DNA of 13,084 nucleotides from NCBI GenBank assembly GCA_018817905.1, contig JAHISS010000023.1, positions 1-13,084 of the forward strand, written 5' to 3'. Position 1 is the stretch's first letter. Every line of letters starts with the position of its first letter. This DNA comes from Nanobdellota archaeon. GTDB taxonomy: Archaea; Nanobdellota; Nanobdellia; Pacearchaeales; GW2011-AR1. The position numbers and the translations under genes were made by a program. This document shows positions 1 through 6,388 of this stretch, in pieces. The notes under the pieces were generated by a model. It ran no database searches. It was not told where the DNA came from and was given only the letters and a program-made list of their open reading frames with translations.

Positions 1-110
1 ATTCCGTTTCCAGAACCAATGTCCAAAACTTTCTTTCCTTTAGCGTATTTTCTAACTTCTTTTTCAAGCAAGTGAGAATCTTCTCTTGGAGTGTATATCA
101 TTTTATCCAT
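1..110 (-). CDS. HemK2/PrmC-like N5-glutamine methyltransferase, N-terminal fragment
   Basis: Partial gene running off the left edge; only the first 36 codons are present. The protein begins MDKMIYTPREDSHLLEKEV and reaches VLDIGSGNG, the glycine-rich SAM-binding motif I of Rossmann-fold methyltransferases. A 'Y-x-P-x-E-D-S-x-L-L' segment immediately before motif I is typical of archaeal/eukaryotic HemK2 (Mtq2) proteins, which methylate the GGQ glutamine of release factor aRF1. The catalytic NPPY motif lies outside the window, so the identification rests on the N-terminus alone. The start is the ATG at 110-108; a second Met at codon 4 is possible. There is no Shine-Dalgarno, and a TTTAATAG-like TATA about 20 bp upstream fits a leaderless or very short-leader mRNA. 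KsgA-type methyltransferases are less likely because their motif I differs and they lack the EDSxLL segment. Confidence 0.72.
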   Translation of the reverse strand, partial: MDKMIYTPREDSHLLEKEVRKYAKGKKVLDIGSGNG

Positions 111-140
111 TTAGAACCTTGACTATTAAACTTAACTGAA

Positions 141-253
141 ATCCCATAACCGACTTCGTCATGTTACCCAACCCGCCCCCAACTCCAACTAACCCAAATA
201 ATTATTTACAGATACAAATAACATTATGCTCTTGATTGATTTTATTATTGATT
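141..253 (-). repeat. Intergenic repeat element copy D (GACGAAGTC plus AT-rich/GGCGGG half)
   Basis: Read on the minus strand, this spacer starts with AATAATAAAATCAATC (within 234-253), continues to a G-rich GGCGGG...GGTAAC stretch (about 163-178) and ends with GACGAAGTCGGTTATG (160-145). The last part matches 5321-5340 at 19 of 20 bases. The first part aligns with 11465-11551 and with the AT-rich core at 9034-9054. The element lies between two minus-strand genes, in the sense orientation. No ORF is supported here. Confidence 0.6.
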
Positions 254-359
254 GGGGTGGCTGGCTACAATTGAAGCTATTTTTCAAAGATTATATACTA
301 CAAGTTATTCGTCCGGTAAAAAATAATTATTTGGAAAAGGGATTAATGGATGCGAAATG

Positions 360-461
360 TTAATGAAAAATCCTGATAACTCCAAAAATTAAAACTATAA
401 CTGCTATTACCCTTAAAATAATTGCAGCATTATTCAAAAAATTTTTCATTTTCTGGTTCAT
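360..461 (-). CDS. 33-residue single-span membrane peptide
   Basis: Small gene of 34 codons including TAA. It reads MNQKMKNFLNNAAI, then an unbroken hydrophobic stretch (residues about 12-30, rich in I, V, L), then RIFH. It therefore looks like a one-span membrane peptide with a short positively charged N-terminus. Its ATG lies two bases after the TAA of the upstream membrane-protein gene, and a GAGG Shine-Dalgarno formed by the last codons of that gene sits about eight bases before the ATG, so translation is probably coupled. I do not recognise a family. The tight coupling, good SD and clean membrane segment make it more than a chance ORF, but it could be decoration of the upstream gene's 3' end. 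Confidence 0.5.
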   Translation of the reverse strand: MNQKMKNFLNNAAIILRVIAVIVLIFGVIRIFH

Positions 462-463
462 GT

Positions 464-1162
464 TTATTTCCTCAACAAAACAAACCTAGTCAAAACCAAA
501 ACAACAAACGGAACAACAAGCGCATATTCTAAAACTTCTCCAGCAAAACCAGGAATTCTGCCAACAAGAAATCCCAGAACAAACAAAGCAAAGCTCAAGA
601 CCAAAGTTTCCCAGTAATTTTTCCGCACAAATTTAATTGATTTTCTAATTGATTCCCTGACTTTCAAATCCTCAACAACAAGGAAAAAACTTGAGAAAGT
701 TAAAAAAATCAAAACTCCAACAAGTCCTGCCAAATAAATAATCATAAAAACAAACAGAGCGGCGTCGACTTCAAGGCCCAAAGCTCTGCCGATAAACAGC
801 GCTCCGAAATGCGCAGCAAGACGGACAATTGCCGAAGCCAAAATAATAAGTAGAATAACCTGAAAATTCCCAAACCAAAATTTATTTGCGTGTTTTCCAA
901 ACTCTCCAAATTTTACCTTCCCCTTGGACATGCCAATCAATCCGGCAAAAAAATACGACGCCGCAACTAGTGAAACCAGCCCGGCAAAAACCGTCCAGGC
1001 GATATTAGCAAAAGTCGTCTGCAAACTTGGAGCAATTCTCTCTCCCAATTTAGAAAGCAAGAACAAAAAAATCCAAAACGAAAGAGACACTGCTATAATC
1101 GCCGGAGCTTTGTATAAACCCCTCCCTGCCGCAAACAAATTGAAAAAATCTTTTGGTTTCAT
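464..1162 (-). CDS. Multi-pass membrane protein, unknown function
   Basis: A 232-residue integral membrane protein with about six hydrophobic segments (roughly residues 19-37, 55-77, 98-117, 133-163, 183-201 and 212-229). A cytoplasmic-looking segment, VVEDLKVRESIRKSIKFV (about 162-179), precedes the last two spans. A charged 'ED-x-x-(V)-R-E-S-(I/L)-x-x-S' linker of this kind is common in YciC/DUF975/DUF4013-like membrane families of archaea and bacteria, so distant membership is possible but unproven. The gene is followed two bases later by a 33-residue membrane peptide and probably forms a two-gene unit with it. There is no clear SD. Candidate TATA sequences lie on the minus strand at 1208-1220 and about 1177-1186. 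No catalytic residues are evident. Confidence 0.72.
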   Translation of the reverse strand: MKPKDFFNLFAAGRGLYKAPAIIAVSLSFWIFLFLLSKLGERIAPSLQTTFANIAWTVFAGLVSLVAASYFFAGLIGMSKGKVKFGEFGKHANKFWFGNFQVILLIILASAIVRLAAHFGALFIGRALGLEVDAALFVFMIIYLAGLVGVLIFLTFSSFFLVVEDLKVRESIRKSIKFVRKNYWETLVLSFALFVLGFLVGRIPGFAGEVLEYALVVPFVVLVLTRFVLLRK

Positions 1163-1235
1163 TAGGTCGACTCAAAGTTTAATTGATAATAAATCTGAGG
1201 TTGGGTAAAAATATATTTTCTTGCGCCGCCCCGCC

Positions 1236-1249
1236 TAACCTTAAGGTTA
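1236..1249. repeat. 14-bp perfect palindrome TAACCTTAAGGTTA
   Basis: A perfect inverted repeat in the spacer between two minus-strand genes, next to a GC-rich CGCCGCCCCGCC stretch (1225-1235). It lies upstream of the TATA-like sequence at 1208-1220 (minus strand) serving the six-span membrane protein, so it could be a regulator-binding site. It could equally be the tip of an RNA hairpin in the 3' region of the preceding gene. Function unknown. Confidence 0.4.
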
Positions 1250-1282
1250 TCACATAAACCAGAATCAAAGGGAATGATACTT

Positions 1283-1315
1283 GTTGTTGATAATGACTGT
1301 ATTTTGATTTTACCT
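1283..1315 (-). repeat. 33-bp repeat, copy 1 (partner at 11975-12007)
   Basis: Matches 11975-12007 at 30 of 33 positions. Both copies lie about 60-80 bp downstream of the stop codon of a minus-strand gene (1376-1732 and 12083-12439), in the same orientation relative to it, so they may be a shared 3'-UTR or terminator-proximal element. The sequence is AT-rich, but the long exact runs (GTTGTTGATAATGA and TTTTGATTTTA) make chance similarity unlikely. Confidence 0.55.
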
Positions 1316-1375
1316 TCTGCGATTGGGAGTTTTATTAAATTTCTTTTTTGTGGGTTTGGTGTGTTTGTCGACATT

Positions 1376-1732
1376 TTATTTCATAAGATAATAAACAAGA
1401 TAACCGATAACGCTAAAAAGAATAACAATCAGAAAAATAGCTACAATCAAGATTCCGAGTTTTTTCCCACCCACTTTTTTATTTCCAAGAGTTGTCGGAA
1501 GTTTTGTAACTCCGCCCCCTTCCTGCTCAGATAAAGGCGCAGCAGGAACTTCCACGTTAACTTTTTTCGGATTAGGATAAACAATATCGCTCACGCCCTG
1601 CGAAACAAAATCCGCCGCCGCCGCGACTTCGTGCGGATTGTAGCCAGCGTTGACAAAACTCTGCGTCGCTTGTTCTAAACTCTGCTCCCTTTCAAGCGCA
1701 TTCCTAAGCCCAGCAGCAATTTCGTCTTTCAT
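1376..1732 (-). CDS. Single-span membrane protein with N-terminal helical (UBA-like) domain
   Basis: A 118-residue protein. The N-terminal 50 residues are predicted helical and carry the pattern 'L-R-N-A-L-x-R-x-x-S-L-E-Q-A-x-x-S-F-x-N-A-G-Y-N-P-x-E-V-x-x-A-A' (residues 9-40), reminiscent of a small UBA-like three-helix fold seen in DPANN membrane proteins. A Pro/Gly-rich linker (about 54-88) leads to KKVGGKK and one strong transmembrane helix (92-115), so the helical domain is probably cytoplasmic and tail-anchored. The ATG at 1732 has a GGAG Shine-Dalgarno (1744-1741, eight-base spacing). A minus-strand TATA box TTATATAA (1805-1812) predicts a leader of about 50 nt. Function unknown; its position between surface-protein genes hints at an envelope role. 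Confidence 0.75.
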   Translation of the reverse strand: MKDEIAAGLRNALEREQSLEQATQSFVNAGYNPHEVAAAADFVSQGVSDIVYPNPKKVNVEVPAAPLSEQEGGGVTKLPTTLGNKKVGGKKLGILIVAIFLIVILFSVIGYLVYYLMK

Positions 1733-1804
1733 TTGTTTTTCTCCAGAAAACGAATGAATGAGAATTTCCTATTCGCTTTCACGTTTTTATTAATCCAACT
1801 GAGT

Positions 1805-1812
1805 TTATATAA
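1805..1812 (-). promoter_or_regulatory. TATA box for the 1376-1732 gene
   Basis: TTATATAA on the minus strand, preceded by an A-rich stretch that could serve as BRE. Transcription would begin near 1783, giving a leader of about 50 nt that contains the GGAG SD. Confidence 0.5.
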
Positions 1813-1817
1813 GTTTT

Positions 1818-1857
1818 TAGAAAGAAAAGAAAAAATAAAAAAATAAAAAAATAAACT
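1818..1857 (-). terminator. Oligo-U terminator after surface-protein paralog 1
   Basis: Immediately after the minus-strand stop at 1864 the transcript would carry several U runs of five to seven residues (A-runs on the plus strand), the usual archaeal intrinsic termination signal. The same arrangement follows paralog 2 at 6389-6424. Confidence 0.5.
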
Positions 1858-1863
1858 TGGGTT

Positions 1864-2598
1864 TTACTTCGGTAGTAACAGAAGCCTCATGTCATCAGTG
1901 TAGTAAGTCACATCTCCTTCGCTGTCTTCACTCATAACTGCATGACTCGGAGCAGGAACCAGATTAGCATTTCCACTGAGAATTCCCACCTCCACTTCCT
2001 TAAGAGTAGGAGAGTAGCTAGCGCCCCTGATACTTAGGATATATTCTCCTATATCGCACGTCTCTCCTGTAAGCAACCCTTCACAGAGAACATAACTTGT
2101 GTCTGCGTCGCTAACAGTTACCTCTGTCCTATTAGAAACACCAACATAACGCACCGTAAATCTTAGGAGCATCCCTTTTCCCGGCCAATCCCCAGAAACC
2201 ACAAGATCGTTCTCTACATACAGATTCCCGCTTGATTCTGCTGGAAAAACTCCTGATGGTTCTCCAATCTGTAAGTTGTCTCTTACGTTAGTATCCCCAA
2301 GCACCCTCATTAATCCTGCAGAGACAGACACCTCATACGCACTAGGGTTATGAGAAATTTTAATTTGATTTGAATCGTTTCCTAAATAAATGGCACCATT
2401 AACCTCTGCATCAGTCATCTCACAAACTCCATCTTTCGTACATTCATTCGCATTCACAAATTCAGTTGAACTATAGCTTCCAATCGGCGTAGCTTTTCCA
2501 AGAATCGGACTAAACTGCATAGAATCAAAACCAACAGAAACGATAATCGTAACCAAAGCCGCAACCACAACAGTAGTTAAAATATTTTTACTATCCAT
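1864..2598 (-). CDS. N-terminally anchored surface protein, paralog 1 (fibre-like C-terminus)
   Basis: A 244-residue exported or membrane-anchored protein. It starts MDSKNILTTVVVAALVTIIV: a short basic head and a hydrophobic segment (about residues 6-24) with no class III leader motif. Residues 1-60 are nearly identical to the protein encoded at 6436-6894 (differences only at positions 3 and 28), ending at a CTKDGVCE cysteine pair. Beyond that the proteins are unrelated. The C-terminal part is polar and beta-rich, with phage-fibre-like phrases such as NLYVENDLVVSGDW and a CEGLLTGETC cysteine pair, suggesting a surface-exposed adhesin or fibre domain. I chose the ATG at 2598 rather than the GTG at 2604, because that GTG overlaps the strong AGGAGG SD. 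A TATATATATA promoter lies at 2650-2660. Function unknown. Confidence 0.78.
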   Translation of the reverse strand: MDSKNILTTVVVAALVTIIVSVGFDSMQFSPILGKATPIGSYSSTEFVNANECTKDGVCEMTDAEVNGAIYLGNDSNQIKISHNPSAYEVSVSAGLMRVLGDTNVRDNLQIGEPSGVFPAESSGNLYVENDLVVSGDWPGKGMLLRFTVRYVGVSNRTEVTVSDADTSYVLCEGLLTGETCDIGEYILSIRGASYSPTLKEVEVGILSGNANLVPAPSHAVMSEDSEGDVTYYTDDMRLLLLPK

Positions 2599-2618
2599 TT
2601 TCACCTCCTTTCATTTCT
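2419..2618 (-). repeat. 200-bp 5'-end repeat, copy 1 (partner 6715-6914)
   Basis: Aligns without gaps to 6715-6914 (constant offset 4296) with about seven mismatches. It covers the SD, the start codon and codons 1 to about 60 of the two surface-protein paralogs. Similarity stops abruptly just upstream of GAAAGGAGG and just after the CTKDGVCE codons, so only the 5' cassette is shared. Confidence 0.85.
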
Positions 2619-2648
2619 AAATCTTCCTTTAAGATAAAAAGAATTTTC

Positions 2649-2661
2649 ATATATATATATC
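2649..2661 (-). promoter_or_regulatory. TATA box for surface-protein paralog 1
   Basis: A TATATATATA run on the minus strand about 52 bp before the ATG at 2598. Initiation near 2629 would leave a leader of about 30 nt containing GAAAGGAGGTG. Paralog 2 has an equivalent run at 6950-6962. Confidence 0.5.
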
Positions 2662-2670
2662 GGTTTGAAA

Positions 2671-4017
2671 TTATTTCCCCGTATCCAAAACCCCGCCATT
2701 TTCCATCAAATGCACGGTCTTGTTCAACTTGTAACCCATTTCAACCGCTAACTCCGCGCCGGCAGTTGTCTTCTTCAAATCTCCGTGCGATGGAATTATG
2801 TGCTCCGGCCTAATTAGATTTATCATATCTCTCAAATCTTCTCTTCCGCCATGCCCTGAAACATGAACATTATCAAAAATCCTAACCTGGAATTTCTTAA
2901 GCCGCTTGTTCAATTGTTCGCGGTTTGCCTCGCTCGTCGGCGTTGGAATTGTTTTTGAAGAAAAGATAACATGGTCTTCCTTCGAAAGCTGTAAATGCAG
3001 CTGATTCCTCGCAATTCTGTCTAAAATAGAACCTGGCTCGCCCTGATGCCCGGTGCAGACAACAAGATACCTCTTTTTATTTTTGCTAACTCTTTGCAGT
3101 GCTTTTTCAACTTGCTTCCGATAAGTAAAAATCTTAACGTTCTTCGCAAAACTCGCCTTGCCTACATTTTTAGCTGCCTGCATGTATTTGCTCAAACTCC
3201 GGCCAAGAAAAATAACTTCTCTGCCAAGGCGGCTTCCAAACTCTGTTATTGTCTTCAATCGGGCAATATGCGAGGAAAAAGTCGTGATAACAATTGCAGC
3301 ATTTCTGTTTTCAGTGGAAAAAAGAACATCTTCCAACAGCCCGCGCGCGATTTTTTCCGACGGAGTTTTCCTGTCGTCAGGCGCATACAAGCAATCAACA
3401 ACCAATGCCTTGACTCCCATTTTAGAAAGTTCTTTCATTCTTTTGTAATTCGGTTTTTCGCCAAACGTCGGAGCATTGTCCAGCTTGAAATCATTTGCAT
3501 AAATCACAGCTCCTTCAGGCGTATGAACTGCAATGCAGGTACTTTGCAAAGTCGAGTGCGTCATGTTGAGAAATTCAACTTTATAATCCCTGCTCTTTCC
3601 ACGAACCGTTACCGAAGAATTCGGCTCCACAGAAATAATTTTGTTCTTTATTCTTTGGTTGTTGTCCTTCATTAAAATTTTCAAGACTTCCATTGTGAAA
3701 GGACTTCCGTAAACATTTGCGTTGTATCTTTCTGCAAGATAAGGCACTGCCCCGACGTGGTCTAAATGCGCGTGCGAAACCAAAATCGCCCGAACCTTGC
3801 TTTTCAGATTTTTCTTTTCAAGATAAAGATCGTTCGGCAGCGCTCCCAAATTTCTCATTCCGCGTTCAGTCGGAATTCTTTCCCTTTCCTGTTCCTCTAC
3901 GGCAACAATCGCCGGCAAAAACAAACCGCAGTCAAACAACAGCACGTCCTCGCCAACCTCCAGCGCAGTCATGTTCTTCCCAACTTCGTTATAACCGCCA
4001 ATTGTGTGAATTTTCAT
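2671..4017 (-). CDS. rnj: Archaeal ribonuclease J (metallo-beta-lactamase / beta-CASP RNase)
   Basis: A 448-residue beta-CASP ribonuclease (aRNase J), a 5'-3' exoribonuclease of the cytoplasm that degrades and trims RNA. The metallo-beta-lactamase core starts with MKIHTIGGYNEVGKN and carries the zinc motif SHAHLDHVG (H82, H84, D86, H87), MTHS (H154) and YANDFKLD (D176). The beta-CASP insert includes the TTFSSH and LGRSLSKY segments and the RNase J signature TGHQGEP (322-328). SGHGG (H388) and PSHGD (H411) complete the active site near the C-terminus. I start at the ATG at 4017 rather than an upstream in-frame ATG at 4062: the fold begins at MKIHTIGG, and a CTATTAAA TATA (4039-4046, minus) sits 25 bp before it, so the mRNA is probably leaderless and would not contain the upstream Met. 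Length and motifs are intact. Confidence 0.95.
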   Translation of the reverse strand: MKIHTIGGYNEVGKNMTALEVGEDVLLFDCGLFLPAIVAVEEQERERIPTERGMRNLGALPNDLYLEKKNLKSKVRAILVSHAHLDHVGAVPYLAERYNANVYGSPFTMEVLKILMKDNNQRIKNKIISVEPNSSVTVRGKSRDYKVEFLNMTHSTLQSTCIAVHTPEGAVIYANDFKLDNAPTFGEKPNYKRMKELSKMGVKALVVDCLYAPDDRKTPSEKIARGLLEDVLFSTENRNAAIVITTFSSHIARLKTITEFGSRLGREVIFLGRSLSKYMQAAKNVGKASFAKNVKIFTYRKQVEKALQRVSKNKKRYLVVCTGHQGEPGSILDRIARNQLHLQLSKEDHVIFSSKTIPTPTSEANREQLNKRLKKFQVRIFDNVHVSGHGGREDLRDMINLIRPEHIIPSHGDLKKTTAGAELAVEMGYKLNKTVHLMENGGVLDTGK

Positions 4018-4038
4018 ATTCCAAAATAGGAAGTAGAG

Positions 4039-4046
4039 TTTAATAG
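4039..4046 (-). promoter_or_regulatory. TATA box for RNase J (leaderless start)
   Basis: CTATTAAA on the minus strand, centred about 25 bp before the ATG at 4017, so transcription should start at or next to the start codon. A separate plus-strand TATA (TTTATTAA, 4065-4072) sits about 25 bp before the ATG at 4094. The two divergent genes therefore appear to have individual promoters. Confidence 0.5.
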
Positions 4047-4064
4047 CTTTTCCCAAATGCATAA

Positions 4065-4072
4065 TTTATTAA
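4065..4072 (+). promoter_or_regulatory. TATA box for the Cys-rich membrane protein gene
   Basis: TTTATTAA centred about 25 bp before the ATG at 4094, consistent with a leaderless mRNA; no SD precedes that ATG. Confidence 0.45.
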
Positions 4073-4093
4073 AAACAAAACATTTAATACAAT

Positions 4094-4531
4094 ATGCAAA
4101 AAAAAGCTTTAGCTTGGACAACTGCTTTGATTCTTGTCTTCGCACTGATTTTTGTAGTCATCTTGGTATTTGGATTTATCACAAGCCCTATCCCCAAACT
4201 TTCTCCCCCTGCTCAGCAGACTCATGCAGAATGCATTGACAACCGCTGCATTGCCGTAAACAGTTCAGGACCAAATAAATGTTTCCCAGTCGGTTCTTTT
4301 TGTGGCTGCTTGGACACAGACAACGACTTTGGAGATGTGCAGGGAATAAACTTTTTCTCCGCAGGAATGTCAAGAAACCTAACAACTTCCTTGAGCGACT
4401 CATGCTCATCAAGCGGAAAGTTAACTGAATATTATTGCGAGGAAAACGCAGTCAAATCAATTCAGGCAATTTGCGAAAATCTAGGAAATTATACCTGCGA
4501 GGAAAACGCTTGTCTCTCAACCGGATTCTAA
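4094..4531 (+). CDS. Membrane-anchored Cys-rich extracytoplasmic protein
   Basis: A 145-residue protein with an N-terminal MQKK head and one hydrophobic helix (about residues 8-30), followed by a Ser/Pro linker and an extracytoplasmic domain holding ten cysteines (47, 52, 63, 70, 72, 104, 115, 127, 135, 140). The even count suggests disulfides. Recognisable phrases are CGCLDTDNDFGD, DSC...LTEYYC and YTCEENACL. A 'C-x-D-x-D ... D-x-C ... L-x-E-Y-Y-C ... C ... C-x-x-x-x-C' layout recurs in many uncharacterised DPANN surface proteins. There are several N-glycosylation-type sequons (NSS, NLT, NYT). Translation looks leaderless. It is divergent from RNase J and upstream of the DUF2178-XRE operon but not obviously linked to either. 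Function unknown. Confidence 0.75.
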   Translation: MQKKALAWTTALILVFALIFVVILVFGFITSPIPKLSPPAQQTHAECIDNRCIAVNSSGPNKCFPVGSFCGCLDTDNDFGDVQGINFFSAGMSRNLTTSLSDSCSSSGKLTEYYCEENAVKSIQAICENLGNYTCEENACLSTGF

Positions 4532-4540
4532 AAAACAAAA

Positions 4541-4610
4541 CATTTAAATAGCAAATGTTATATATTTCTAACGTTAGAAATACCTCCCACTCATCAAGGT
4601 GAAAGGAGGT
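4541..4610 (+). promoter_or_regulatory. Promoter, operator palindrome and SD-masking hairpin of the DUF2178-XRE operon
   Basis: Two TATA-like sequences (TTTAAATA about 4543-4550 and TTATATATTT 4558-4567) precede the operon. Overlapping the second is a perfect 20-bp palindrome, TATTTCTAACGTTAGAAATA (4563-4582), a good candidate operator for the XRE regulator encoded two genes down. The leader then contains ACCTCC (4582-4587), complementary to the SD GGAGGT (4605-4610), with an inner CAC/GTG pairing (4588-4590/4599-4601), so an RNA starting upstream of 4582 could fold its own SD into a hairpin. Confidence 0.6.
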
Positions 4611-4616
4611 TAAAAA

Positions 4617-5048
4617 ATGAAAACAAAAACTAATGCAAAACGAAATCAGAAAATAAGGTTGTTCGCGATAGCTGTGCTGAGTTTATTCGTGATTTTAACC
4701 GGAGCTCTGCTTTCATACAGCTCTTTCAAAAAAGGAGAATTTTCAGGAGGAATTTTAGGGATTGTTATTGTGATAATAATTTTGGGATTTGCGGTCTTTA
4801 TTTACAGAAGAGGGAACAGAGATTTGAAAGAAGGATATCCCTTGCAAGACGAGCGGAGTAAGAGAGTGATGCAAAAAGCAATGGCCACGACATTTTTAGT
4901 CTCGCTTTACTTGTTGTTGGCAATCGGGTGGCTTTCAGAAGACTTAATAAAGTTCAGAGACGTCAGCCAGGCAACAGGCGTTGCAATCGGCGGAATGGCT
5001 GTCTTGTTTCTCGCATTCTGGATTTATTACAACAAGACTGGAGTTTAA
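4617..5048 (+). CDS. DUF2178 family membrane protein
   Basis: A 143-residue protein with four predicted membrane spans (about 14-34, 44-64, 90-105, 119-138) and a conserved cytoplasmic PLQDERSKRVMQKA segment (75-88) between spans 2 and 3. This 'D-E-R-x-x-x-x-x-x-K-A' motif is the hallmark of DUF2178 membrane proteins, which are frequently encoded beside a small XRE-type regulator in archaea and Firmicutes, as here. The biochemical function of the family is unknown. The ATG has a strong SD (GAAAGGAGGT, 4601-4610, six bases upstream). The stop codon is separated from the regulator's ATG by one base, so the pair is co-translated. Confidence 0.85.
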   Translation: MKTKTNAKRNQKIRLFAIAVLSLFVILTGALLSYSSFKKGEFSGGILGIVIVIIILGFAVFIYRRGNRDLKEGYPLQDERSKRVMQKAMATTFLVSLYLLLAIGWLSEDLIKFRDVSQATGVAIGGMAVLFLAFWIYYNKTGV

Positions 5049-5049
5049 A

Positions 5050-5247
5050 ATGAAAACACGCATAAAAGAATTCAGGGCAAAGCAGAATCTCACACAGGAA
5101 GACCTAGCAAGAAAGGTCGGAGTCAGAAGGGAGACTATTATCTTTTTAGAAAAAGGAAAATACAACCCCTCGCTCCAACTTGCCCACAACATTGCTAAAG
5201 CTCTAAAAACAAAAATCGATGAATTATTTATTTTTAATAAGAATTAA
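5050..5247 (+). CDS. Small XRE-family HTH transcriptional regulator
   Basis: A 65-residue, single-domain helix-turn-helix protein of the XRE/Cro type (YozG/YgzD-like size). The sequence shows the five-helix pattern: IKEFRAKQNLTQEDLARKVGV (helices 1-2), RRETIIFLEKGKYNPSL (recognition helix and loop, 26-42) and AHNIAKALKTKIDELF. I chose the ATG at 5050, not an in-frame ATG further upstream within the DUF2178 gene, because the conserved domain starts at MKTRIKEFR and a GGAG SD (5040-5043) lies six bases upstream inside the end of the previous gene. It probably represses its own operon through the 20-bp palindrome at 4563-4582. The DUF2178 partner may signal to it from the membrane. Confidence 0.92.
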   Translation: MKTRIKEFRAKQNLTQEDLARKVGVRRETIIFLEKGKYNPSLQLAHNIAKALKTKIDELFIFNKN

Positions 5248-5269
5248 TTCCACCCATTAGCTCAAGATT

Positions 5270-5307
5270 ATTATCCAAATCATCCTCTGTTAAGATAATC
5301 ATTTTTT
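5270..5307 (+). terminator. Hairpin plus T-run after the XRE operon
   Basis: ATTATC (5270-5275) can pair with GATAAT (5294-5299), followed by CATTTTTT. The arrangement ATTATC...GATAATCATTTTT recurs downstream of the Pop5 gene (7296-7334), which supports a shared terminator-like element. Confidence 0.45.
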
Positions 5308-5310
5308 ATT

Positions 5311-5410
5311 ATGCGAGTCAGACGAAGTCGGTTATGAGATAATTAATTTGAGCAGCCTGTTGTGAACTAATTTTCGGTTCCCTGCTGGCATATGTCAGTA
5401 GGTTATACAC
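5311..5410 (+). repeat. Intergenic repeat element copy A
   Basis: Contains GACGAAGTCGGTTATG (5321-5336), shared with the minus strand at 160-145. It continues with a tract (5358-5381) weakly resembling 9337-9362 (GTTCCGAGCTAATT... versus GTTGTGAACTAATT...). It lies between two plus-strand genes, in the sense orientation. No ORF is supported in 5248-5515. Confidence 0.5.
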
Positions 5411-5485
5411 TACTTCCCTTTCCCTACCCCCAAAGCACCTCCAAACTCCACCAACAGCTACACATTAACAAATAAAATTAGCAAA

Positions 5486-5494
5486 CTATAAATA
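5486..5494 (+). promoter_or_regulatory. TATA box for the HtrA-like protease (leaderless)
   Basis: CTATAAATA preceded by GCAAA (possible BRE), centred 25-26 bp before the ATG at 5516. No SD is present, so the mRNA should begin at the start codon. Confidence 0.55.
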
Positions 5495-5515
5495 TCCTGC
5501 ATTCCAAAATAAACC

Positions 5516-6388
5516 ATGACCCAAGAACTCCACAACTCGCACAGAAAGCACCGAAACGCGCTCTACAGTTTAGTCATTGTTCTTGCAATTCTCCAAACAA
5601 CTTCTTTGATAATCATCAGCATGCAGATTTCAAAATTAGACGTAAAGATTGAAACTGAAGCAGAAAAAACAAGCACGCAGTTAAGGGACTTCACAACCGG
5701 CCTGATGGAAAACTACGACGCAGTTTATCAGGAAAATTTCAACCAAATATCTTCTGCAATCACGCGCCAAGAAGAGGACTTCACCCAGGAAATAAAACTT
5801 TTGAAATCAGCGCAAGACGATTTTTCCGGCGTGATTGAAGACGCTGTAAAAAGCGTTGTAACTGTCAGAACAGGCCGTTCAGTCGGAACAGGGTTTATCG
5901 TGCATCCGGACGGATATATTGTGACTAACGAGCACATCATCTCCGGAAGCGAGGACAATGTAGAAGTTGTGACTTATGACAAAGATTACTTCAATGCAGA
6001 ATTCATCGGAAAAGACCCAGTAAGAGACCTTGCTTTGTTGAAAATCACTGGAGAATATGACTTCCTTGAGCTCGCAGATTCTTCTGAATTGCAGGTCGGA
6101 AAGAAAGTAATTGCTATCGGCAATCCGCTAGGTCTGACATTAACAGTAACCGAAGGAATAATCTCCGCATTAAATAGAATGGGTCCAAGCGGCCTTGCCG
6201 AATACGTCCAGACAGATGTCTCGCTAAACCCAGGCAATTCAGGCGGCCCACTAATAGACACCCAGGGCAAAGTCATAGGAATAAACAACTTCAAAATCGG
6301 CGGCGCAGAAGCTCTTGGCTTCTCCCTCGAAAGCAGCGTCATAAAAGAAAGAATAAATGTAATTGCAAATGCTACGATTATTCCTTAG
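5516..6388 (+). CDS. Membrane-anchored HtrA/DegP-like trypsin-fold serine protease without PDZ domain
   Basis: A 290-residue protein with a short basic head, one transmembrane helix (about residues 17-37) and a helical, charged stretch (40-110) that looks like a coiled-coil stalk. The chymotrypsin-fold protease domain follows (about 110-290). The catalytic triad is visible: H140 in TNEHII, D171 in RDLALL and S242 in NPGNSGGPL, with GTGFIVHPDGYIVTN and IGNPLGL blocks typical of HtrA. The protein ends shortly after the domain, so it lacks the usual C-terminal PDZ domain. Orientation predicts the protease outside the membrane, probably for quality control or processing of surface proteins, which are abundant in this neighbourhood. 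It is monocistronic, with a leaderless start supported by TATA spacing. Confidence 0.92.
   Translation: MTQELHNSHRKHRNALYSLVIVLAILQTTSLIIISMQISKLDVKIETEAEKTSTQLRDFTTGLMENYDAVYQENFNQISSAITRQEEDFTQEIKLLKSAQDDFSGVIEDAVKSVVTVRTGRSVGTGFIVHPDGYIVTNEHIISGSEDNVEVVTYDKDYFNAEFIGKDPVRDLALLKITGEYDFLELADSSELQVGKKVIAIGNPLGLTLTVTEGIISALNRMGPSGLAEYVQTDVSLNPGNSGGPLIDTQGKVIGINNFKIGGAEALGFSLESSVIKERINVIANATIIP

Noticed and set aside
1162..1374. Minus-strand ORF of 70 codons between two genes
   Set aside because: Composition is not protein-like, there is no SD, and it runs through the 33-bp repeat and a GC-rich palindrome; better read as spacer.
2599..2604. GTG starts two codons upstream in both surface paralogs (2604 and 6900)
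   Set aside because: The GTG overlaps the Shine-Dalgarno itself; the ATG two codons later has the proper five-base spacing.
3046..3675. Long plus-strand ORF opposite RNase J
   Set aside because: Antisense shadow of a clearly conserved gene; no SD and no recognisable features.
4018..4062. Upstream in-frame ATG extending RNase J by 15 residues
   Set aside because: The extension is not part of the fold, and the TATA at 4039-4046 implies transcription starts after it.
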